A stretch of 64,000 bases of DNA, taken from the NCBI GenBank assembly GCA_034769895.1, contig CM068373.1:19263967-19327966 (forward strand), read 5' to 3'. The position numbers and the translations under genes are program-made. The notes beneath the pieces were generated by a model that was given only the letters and a program-made list of their open reading frames with translations, had not been told where the DNA came from and searched no databases. Numbering within the stretch: position 1 is the first letter of the stretch; each line of letters begins with the position of its first letter. The stretch comes from Magicicada septendecula (Eukaryota; Arthropoda; Insecta; Hemiptera; Cicadidae). Of the stretch, positions 56,083 to 64,000 are shown piece after piece.

Positions 56083-57130
56083 TCAATTCTTTACTCTTTG
56101 TTCTTTTATTTTTCTCCAATATTCATTCATCTTTTCACTGTGTGTCTTCTTCCTGTCTTCAGTCCACTTTGAACCTGGGTTTTTCTCTCTCCTACCCTGG
56201 ACTCCTTCCATTTTTAACAGTTTTGCCTGAAAAACTTCTCTTTCAATTGCTCCTTCTGCGTGTATAATATTTTTTAAAAAATCCTTTTGGACTTCTTTAA
56301 TCCAAATTGATGTTGACTTCTTCCCCCACAGATATTTGAAGATTTGCTTTCTCAACCTATTGTCGTCCATTCTATATAAATGTCCAAAAACTGATAGTCT
56401 TCTTTTTCTCATTGTTTCTGTTATATTTTCTATACTTTGATATATTTCATCTTTACTGCTTAATTTGCAACCTTCTGAAGTTTTTCGTGGGCCTAATATT
56501 TTCCTAATAGTTCGTCTTTCCAATATTTCTAGTTTGTATAACTTATAATTCAGTGATAGACATTCATTTGCATATAGGCATTCTGGCTTCACTACTATAA
56601 TGTAATGCCTTGTTTTCGCATTTTTAGATATGCACTTTTTATGGCAAATATCTTGTTATACTATATGCCCTTTCCATCTTATGAATCCTTTCTTCTACAG
56701 GAGGTTTTTCTAAGCCATTCTCTTGAATTATTTTTCCTAGGTACTTAAATTTTCGAACCCTCTCTATTCCACCAATATCTGTTACCAGGAATTTTGGCGC
56801 ATTTTTAATGTTCGTGAGAAATTTTTTTTTCTGCAGGAATTCGTAAGCCTGTCCTACTGGCTATGTCCTCTAAAAAATTAACTTGTGTTACTGCAGATGT
56901 AAGATGATCAGAAAATATAGCAAAGTCATCCGCCAATGTCAAACAGTTTATTTCAATACGTTCGTTCCTTCTTCCCAACATGATTGGTGATGTTTTGCAT
57001 TCCTTAAATTTTTCATTCCAAATTCTCACTTCTTTCTGCAGGACACAATTGAAAAGAATTGGGGACAAACCATCACCTTGTCTTACACCTGTATTTATTT
57101 TGAACGGTTGAGATGTTTCTCCCATAAATT
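56083..57130 (-). pseudogene. LINE reverse transcriptase remnant
   Basis: Minus strand: 56805-57125 holds TGVRQGDGLSPILFN (motif B) and LADDFAIFSDHL (motif C); 56083-56592 holds LEILERRTIRKILGPRK, FGHLYRMDDNRLRKQIFKYL and WIKEVQKDFL, the C-terminal tail. A frameshift and a lost stretch (56600-56800) lie between. The LADD box is a natural variant in LINEs. 5' truncated and inactive. Related in design to the copy at 27845. Confidence 0.8.
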
Positions 57131-57419
57131 ACTCGTTTACTCCTTTTTATTAAAAGCTTCATTCATTTTATTAAACTAACATAAATTCAGCTTTATCGAG
57201 ATTACATTAATAATTGAGTTTTGTGTCTCCCAAAGTACTGGGGAGGGTAAATAATGCCTTATGGGCTCATTACTCGTTGACGGCAATATACAGCTGCACT
57301 TCCAAGTGGTGGAAGACGGAAAACACCTACAGGTGGCTATTGCGGCAATAGAGACGGTATAAGCTGTCCCTCCTATACCAGTCAACAGTAGAGGTTTAGG
57401 TAATCATTTTGCTCTTGGG
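57131..57419. other. No recognisable feature
   Basis: Spacer between two LINEs. Confidence 0.5.
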
Positions 57420-58026
57420 GAAAGAAATCATCATCATTATCTCACGGATTAAATCAAAAATTGTTTGTTCCGGTCTCAAATAGAAAAGATTAGGGCTGGT
57501 CACTCCAGCGCTTCCTCGCACGTCCGACACCTCTCCGTCCCCTCGGCTTATAATTCCATAGTTGTTTGGAGATGCGGCAGTCATCCATTCGGCAACGATG
57601 TTCCCACCAATTCAGCCGGTACTGGGCGATTCTGTCGAGTATACTCATAATATTCAGTTCCTGCCGTATATCTGTGTTTCTTCTATGATCATGGAGAGTA
57701 TACCCTGGCACGTGCCTGAGAAATCTCATTTCAGCCGCTTGGATGCGACTGGCCTGGCCTTTCGTTAAAGTCCAATTCTCAGACCCATAAAGAAGTGTGG
57801 GAAGAGCCATACCTCGTAGAATTTTAGGCGTGTTCCTTTACTTGCTGACTTAAGGATTCGCCTAATGGTCCCGCACATAAAGTTGAACTTATGCAACTTA
57901 TACACAACGTTGTTGCATGCATTATAGGACACACTGTAGCCCAGGTATTCAAAATTGCTAACTTGTTCTAGGACAGTACAATCTATAACAATTTTTGCCT
58001 GTACGGGATCAGTTCCACGAAAAGTA
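57420..58026 (-). pseudogene. LINE C-terminal part, family shared with 41568-42235
   Basis: The frame 57490-57810 has ALPTLLYGSENWTLTKGQAS, AAEMRFLRHVPGYTL, YRLNWWEHRCRMDDCRISKQ and GVGRARKRWSD. Upstream frames to ~58026 match the SRTG..C/DFEYLGCSVSY part of the family. ATC triplets at 57429-57438 are the tail. Confidence 0.75.
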
Positions 58027-58544
58027 CTTTGGTGGACGGGGAAAGAAATTGCCCCTAAAATCGGATGGCTCTATGTTGGACAACAATGTAGGATGTGGGA
58101 AAAGAAAAATTACGACATTAAAGAGCCTTCCAGATGTCTCGGACAGGGAAACCTGGTCTCTTTAGTCCAGAAGTACGGCCAGCTTATGAGAGACCACCCA
58201 GGCAGACAATCTAGCTGGATTTTAATCCAGAAGTTAACAGCTCCACCATCGTCTTACAATGCTATATGCTAGTAACGTACCCAGAGGACATATTACTTAA
58301 TAAGCTATCTCAAGTAAAGAACAATGGGACGCATCAAACGTTGCCAACAGCTGTGAACAAAAGGAAAAAGCAACACGTATTTGCAAAACAATTTAATATT
58401 GGCGTATAAAATGAAAGAGAGCTTACACATAAAGAGGGGGGACTTCAACGGGAAATGAAACTAATGGGCGACGGTATTGCCAGCATTCGTGAAACTAAAA
58501 AGGAGCTTAAAATATCAATAGAATTAGAGGACTACGTACTAATA
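58027..58544. other. Unidentified, possibly degraded coding DNA
   Basis: One frame (57955-58272) runs into the LINE and I recognise no product. The GC content is higher than in the neighbourhood. Confidence 0.3.
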
Positions 58545-58830
58545 CCATAGTCACACAGATCATCGTGTGGTATGGTGGAAACAGAATAACTGGCATCAAT
58601 CAAGTCGCTAATTACAAACTTTATTTAGACACAAAAGCAGTTATAAATCAACAAAGCAGTCTTATTCAATAATTCAGGTTAAATTTGTCTAACAATAAAT
58701 GTTACCTTATTAGAGTTTTGCACTAATTAACACAATAATCACTTCTCAGTAAACAGCAACAATCACTGCGATCCGCACTGTAAATGAACAGACTGGGCCC
58801 CTCCAAAATAGAGGTGAGGCGATATGCCTA
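58545..58830 (-). repeat. Partial solo LTR, tRNA-Leu-primed family
   Basis: It begins gatcatcgtgtggtatggtg, then gaaacagaat, and continues as a diverged version of the 35035 copy (aatcaagtcgctaattac, ctttatttagacacaa). The outer part is missing. Confidence 0.65.
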
Positions 58831-59258
58831 TAACAGGTATTTTGGAACGATATTTTTGTGGAACGGATACAACAGCGACTGAAAAGTTGGAATACCTGTT
58901 CCGATTCAACGATAACTAAAAACTGAAAAGTCGAAATACCCGTTCCGTTTACTTGAGTCTTTGCAGTTCGGAGTCGCGGGCCCCCATACGCAACTAACGA
59001 ATAAACAAGTAAACGAATACTACGAGTATTACAAGTACACGAATACAATGGCACTTTTTGATGATGAATACTTCATTCTGCGCATGTGCCGATTGCCATA
59101 CAAGTACGAAACGAAGCAAAACAGCGAGGTTCAGTATATATCTCTATGCCAAAGAGACAAAGCTGGTTTTAATAAATAAAAAATTTTCATGCTGATGTTA
59201 CATTTATTCTCCTGTGTTATGCAGATTTATAATACAGATTACAACAACAAATTATATA
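58831..59258. other. No recognisable feature
   Basis: 58840-58960 has a repeated aaaagt(t/c)g(g/a)aatacc(t/c)gttcc motif; nothing else. Confidence 0.4.
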
Positions 59259-59730
59259 TTACTTTCGATTTTCCATAAGGAAATGGAAGTATGGTGATGG
59301 TGAAAAAAATCGTGTTCGACATAAGGGCTGATTCTGATTGTAGTATCCTCAAAACATGAAGAAAAGTCATTTTTCGAAAGTGTCTGTGTGTGTAGAATTG
59401 TGTTTTGCAAACGATAACAGCCGCAAATTCAAACAGAATCAAATAATTTTTTGCATACATCCCTGAATTGTAGAGAGCTCAAGGCGTTTTGATGTTGGTG
59501 AAGATCGTTAAAGGGAAGGGGTAGTTTACCTGCAGCATTTTATGTTTTAACAATAGTAATTTTTTCTATGACGAACGATAACTGTCGTAAATTCAAACAG
59601 AATCAAATAATTTTTTGCATATATGCCTGACGTGTAGAGGACTCAAGGCTTATTGGTTTTTGTAAAGATCGGTTAAGGGGAAGGGGTATTTACCTGCAAC
59701 ATTTTACGTTTTAACAAGAGTAAAGCACTT
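59259..59730. repeat. Two-unit copy of the tandem-repeat element
   Basis: Same flanks as 51163-52782 but only two internal units (marks at 59407 and 59570, spacing 163). It shows that the element is dispersed and that unit number varies. Confidence 0.85.
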
Positions 59731-59897
59731 AATTTTGATAAATAAAGTATCCTGAAAAGAAGGTCATAATAATCCACTGTAGAAATGTAGATAAAAATAT
59801 CTATAAATAAAAAAGGATAATTAAATGGGAAGGGGGTAATTTTCTATAAATGAAAATGATAGTGGAAGGGTGAGCGGATAATATTTATTTATACGTC

Positions 59898-60190
59898 ATG
59901 TGTACGACGTTATCGGCAACAAAGAAGTAGTGTGTTGTTAAAATTCCTTCCCGGGATGTTTGTCGTGGTCCAATGTTTTGTACAAAACCAGACGTTTCGG
60001 CAGTGCTATCGACTGCCATCTTCAGTGAAAATCGAGTGTGCTAAGGTGAGGTGGTATACGTTAGTGACCACAGTACTGTGGTTAAGGCTGAAGAAAGAAG
60101 TAGTTTCTTTGGAAATATTTCATTTCGAAAATGATTTTAAATATAAATCTTAGAACATGGAAGTCATGTATGGTTCTCCATACCGATATT
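59898..60190 (-). mobile_element. Ribozyme-bearing Penelope-type repeat, copy 2
   Basis: Counterpart of 54145-54448, from the cgttatcggcaacaaag block to the ccataccgatattt end. Confidence 0.7.
59988..60029 (-). ncRNA. Hammerhead ribozyme
   Basis: Minus strand: CUGAAGA, U, a long stem II (GGCAGU..CACUGCC), GAAA, palindrome ACGU, GUC, stem I UCA/UGG. The core is intact and stem II better paired than in copy 1. Confidence 0.65.
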
Positions 60191-61389
60191 TATACTAGTC
60201 ACCAACTTGGTAAATTTTGAAAAAGCGAATTATATTTTGTTATAACCTACAGAGTACAGATTAGCTGCTAGACCATATAGCCACTAATGTGATTTTGTAG
60301 ATGATTTTAACTTCACTGCACATCTCACTTACATTTTTTTGACACTCTTTGTTGTGTTATTACGTTATGTGCACTCTAAATTTCATTGCCTGAGTTTTGC
60401 AACTGATTTGTCTAACCAAAATGGAATCAATAATTTAATATTAAATCTATTAAGTTTTTTTACTTCTAGTGAAAACTTAAATTAGTATTCCCAAAGGGAG
60501 GTAGGCCTATAAATTCTCTTGTTTCTTTTTTTTTAACAATAACAGCTTAATAAAGTCACACTGTAAAGTAACACTGTTAATACTTTTAGTTTCAATTTAT
60601 TTATTATACAAATTATATAATACAGGTAGCCTATACTTATAATAAGCATATAATAACAGGTATTTGTACGTATTATTTGTTTTGGAACGGTTCCGTCCGG
60701 ACCTGTTATTTTCAAATACTAGTTTAGCACACCTCTATTCTAAAATCCAGTATTTATACTTCCGCCTCTTTGCATTGTAGTGATGTAGTGGGCCCGGATG
60801 CTGGTGCAGTAGGCGAGTAAACTTCTGGAAGAGACACGGACAGTCTAGAAGAATGCAGAATGCTACGCAACTTGGCCGCGCAGAATGGTCTCCAAACGAC
60901 CGAAACAGTTTCCTCGTGTGCCCCGGGATGCCAAGTGTCACGTAGGCATTCAGCAATGCGGTAATGTTTATTTCATCAACGTAGTAACGTATACTCTTAA
61001 ATATATATTGTAGCGTAACAAATAATTATTGCATAGATAGGTGTAATGAAAATACGTATAAACACAGCGTCTATATATGGAGGTAGGAAAATTTATTAAC
61101 TAACACAATTGTTATTTCTGTCTCATTAAGTTTTTAAACGTAAAATTATTTATTCTATTATTTGTCTTTCACTAAAGAGTTTATTGGGTTCTAATTTTAC
61201 AATAGATTGTTACTTGTATGTCGAATTCCACAACCACCGTCGATGTCCGGCGATCAGCTGTTGTGGATGCGGATGCTTCGTTGCCCGTTGACCTCAGCGT
61301 CGTTCACTCCTACGTTACACACACACGCCGCGTTTATCGAACTATTATTGTTTATTAAATTATATCAGGGGTTTTCGTAATGGGTGATT
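60191..61389. other. No recognisable gene
   Basis: AT-rich; nothing assigned. Confidence 0.5.
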
Positions 61390-62733
61390 AAATAGATCTT
61401 GTGTATTGGGCTTGCACACTCCCGACTCATGAAGTGTCCTCGCGTCTATCAGTACACCGCGATTGGTATTGCTAGGACTGCAGCATGCCAGAAACTGCAC
61501 TTGGTCCAAAATGAGGCCCTTAGAACGATAACTGGTGCGCCGAAATCAACTCCTATACTTGCCATGGAGTCACAACTGCAAGTCGAACCTATCCAAGTAA
61601 GACGGGAAAAGCTGTGCCTCATATCCTGGGAGAGATGTAAAAGAGCCTACCAACAACGGTGGAATATCTATAAAACAGCGGCAGACAGGCTGAAAACTCA
61701 GAAATGCCCGATTGCGATCTATGAAGAACTCCAACGCAAATATGACATTGAACCAAATGAGGCAGCACTATTTATACGTCACCGTGAATTCTTTAGCCAA
61801 CTCCCAAATGCTAACTTGAATCTCGTCGACCATAATAAGACAAAAACAGAGTCGAATGAAGCCGAGCTTCGCCAAACAGCCTTACACACTGTACAAAAAC
61901 GTTTTCCCGCTGAGCAGTAGATACGAATATACACAGACGGATCCTCTATACTATCTACAGGGGCAACAGGGGCTGGTTTCTACAGCTCTCTATTTGAAGG
62001 CCACCTTGCTGTAGGAGGCCGGCTAAGCAACTATGACGGAGAGGTAGCAGCCATAAAGGCAGCATCTATTGAGCTTGCCAAGATCTCACCACCTAACAAA
62101 GCCGCCTTCCTCATAGACTCAACTGCAGAGATTCAAAACGTGACCTCAAATGGTGACACAAACTGCTCCCTGACAATTGAGTGTAGGCGAGAACTGGAGA
62201 ACCTTGTACAATTAGGCTGGCAGATTGGACTGCAATAGGTACCCAGCCATGTCAACATCATGGTAAATGAAAAAGCCGACATCCTCGCCAAAATGGGCGC
62301 AGCACTACCTGAGCCGGAGACCCCCAGCTCATATGCATCTGCGAAAGCAATAATAAACTGCTCAATAAGCCTATGGCTAAAAGAAAAACAATTAAGTGCC
62401 TGTGTGGGAAAAAGATGGGCAACATTGGTTACGGACGGCGCCATCAACAGAACTCTACCCCGAGCAACTAGTGTTGATTTTTTTAGAACTACAACCGGTC
62501 ATGACTACCTGGCCTCCCACCTGCACCGCATCGGCGTGTTGTCGTCTCCTGAATGTGTTCTCTGTGGATACGTTTCCATGAATGCGGATCACCTAATTGC
62601 ATGTCCAGCCTTGCTCTCAGACACGCAGGTCCAAGACGAAGATGATACGGCAAGGCTCTCACGTCTCTACTGGTCAGCGCGCCGCCTAATGGCTCAACAG
62701 CCAAGGTTGGGCGTTGGCTAGTAAGTAAGTAAG
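61390..62733 (+). pseudogene. I-type LINE: RT end plus RNase H and C-terminal domain
   Basis: A single frame runs from 61399 to 62721 with two TAG stops (61918 and 62236). It encodes the RT tail (KLHLVQNEALRTITGAPKST, RREKLCLISWERC), then RNase H: YTDGSS (first Asp), NYDGEVAAIKAAS (Glu), LIDSTAE (second Asp), PSHVNIMVNEKADILAK (His/Asp), and then TTGHDYLASHLHRIGV and a CVLCGY..HLIACPA zinc-binding end. This domain order is typical of the I group of LINEs. RNase H would remove the template RNA. The end TAGTAAGTAAGTAAG is the short tandem tail. 5' truncated. Confidence 0.85.
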
Positions 62734-64000
62734 GTATTGCTAGCACTAAACGGAAAATTCTTGCACTGGCGCGAAAAGCACTAATACTGATCTATTAAGA
62801 ATTTGTACTTGAGTTCGTCGACTAGACGGAAAGCTCGTAACGTACCCTAAGTTCTATAGAATAGACCCGTTCTGACACGAAAAACTCGCGACAGTCGGTA
62901 CGACCTTCTATGACGGGACTTCGAAGCGAAGCGAGGTAAGAAGTGATCTCCGCAAAGGACTGACTCGAATAATTTTTAGACTTCAAGTTAAAACTCTGTC
63001 CAATTCTGAAAAAGCCTGTCTAGATTTAATCTACAAATTTTATTACCCTCTTGCAGGTAACGAGTTAAAAGAAGAATTTATTTCATAAAAAAAAAACATA
63101 CTAAAATTATAGTTCTGGAGTATTGAACGTAGCCTTCAGTACTGTGCATACTCTGTCCAAGTTTCATGAAGAATGTTAATTATTAATGAAGTTATTAAAT
63201 AAAATGTGAATCACACACAAACCAGCGCACTCACGTACTAACACTGCACTGGACATGATAGAGAATAACATTATGGATGGGTTTTTTGATATCACTAATT
63301 TTTTTAACCATATCTAAATTCAAAACTTACATCTAATTTACAAAAAAGGAACAAAATCAATTTACAACTGTGACGATTTAATTGATAATAAAATATTTAA
63401 TAAATAAAAAATTAATTTACTAGCAATTAAGTATTTTTAAATCGCACTATTAAACCTAAAGCTCCTGTACTAACTCAGAATAAGTATGAGATGTAAATGG
63501 AAAATCTAACTAAACAACAAATTAAAATCGAATTGTAAAAAGCTATTAATATCACAGTTAACCCTTTTGCAAGTCATCATGCGTTGACCTGTTTAATTCC
63601 GGACTCAACGTGTTTAGCGAGCCGTCTGTAACTTAGGAAAGTATAAAAATCATAATGTTTGTAATTAGTAATTTGAAGGCACGAGTAGTAGTTAAAATAA
63701 TTCACTTAAATTATATATGTATAATCAGTGTATTGTTTCTTGTAATAATAATGTCAATTTAAATAAAAACAGGGACTATATTATCGCGGAGTACTCGCTC
63801 CGCTTGGTTGTAAAGTGCCAGTCGAATCGAGTAAAGAGTGACAATGCAGCCGTCAGACAGTGCACACCTACGAGCGAGAGCTCTTCAAAAATGCATTGAT
63901 TAGTCTTAAGCTTAACTGTTAGCTACCACTACTAAACGTGGGGAGCAAGTTTTAATATATAAAATGTAGAAACGTTTGTTAAGAAATGTAAAAAGTTAAA
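62734..64000. other. No recognisable gene
   Basis: AT-rich with short frames only. 63825-63895 is GC-richer but not recognised. Confidence 0.5.

Noticed and set aside
57955-58272. Host gene exon
   Set aside because: It begins within a LINE read on the wrong strand and matches no known protein.

Overview
The window reads as nuclear DNA of an arthropod, most likely an insect. This is an inference from AT-richness, abundant microsatellites and the mix of transposable elements: Gypsy-like LTR elements, Penelope-like elements, LINEs whose 3' ends run into trinucleotide repeats, mariner, hAT-like and pogo-like remnants, and a tRNA-derived SINE. The style of the LINE and Penelope proteins resembles that of repeat-rich hemimetabolous insects, but I cannot name a species. 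I found no convincing host protein-coding gene, rRNA or functional tRNA. The long reading frames are transposon proteins, their remnants, or artefacts of simple repeats.

Layout. 1-6489: LTR retrotransposon with ~2 kb LTRs about 99% identical, a coiled-coil Gag, an apparently intact -1 frameshift signal and no protease, RT or integrase. 6518-11100: LTR-like promoter region, a SINE with an 11-bp target duplication, a ~736-bp hAT-like element, and an inverted pair of decayed Penelope ends. 11650-13870: two LINE remnants, the first interrupted by a ~250-bp ribozyme-bearing insertion with a 12-bp duplication. 14128-15021: palindromic mariner derivative. 15675-16703: Penelope remnant with GIY-YIG domain and hammerhead motif. 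17340-18978: old solo LTR carrying a younger 1.1-kb solo LTR. 20567-23838: very young Gypsy-like element (LTRs that read as identical, tRNA-Leu primer site, ATAT duplication) encoding Gag plus protease with the rest of pol deleted. 25587-30640: Penelope and LINE remnants. 30640-35030: AT-rich, almost featureless. 35035-44240: solo LTR, a nested LINE/Penelope/hAT cluster and at least six LINE fragments, including the best RT (362 codons). 44829-50220: two solo LTRs, a decayed Penelope element and a LINE fragment. 51163-52782: element whose body is nine ~160-bp repeats in a four-unit higher-order pattern, with a two-unit relative at 59259-59730. 52924-53186: very long (CA)n tract. 53311-60190: hAT-like element, two ribozyme repeats, two LINEs and a solo LTR. 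61390-62733: LINE with RNase H.

Two recent LTR insertions lack RT and integrase and would need enzymes from other elements. Penelope-type hammerhead ribozymes recur: six motifs keep the conserved core and at least three more are decayed. Five further LTR copies related to the 20567-23838 element show long activity of that family followed by LTR-LTR recombination or truncation.
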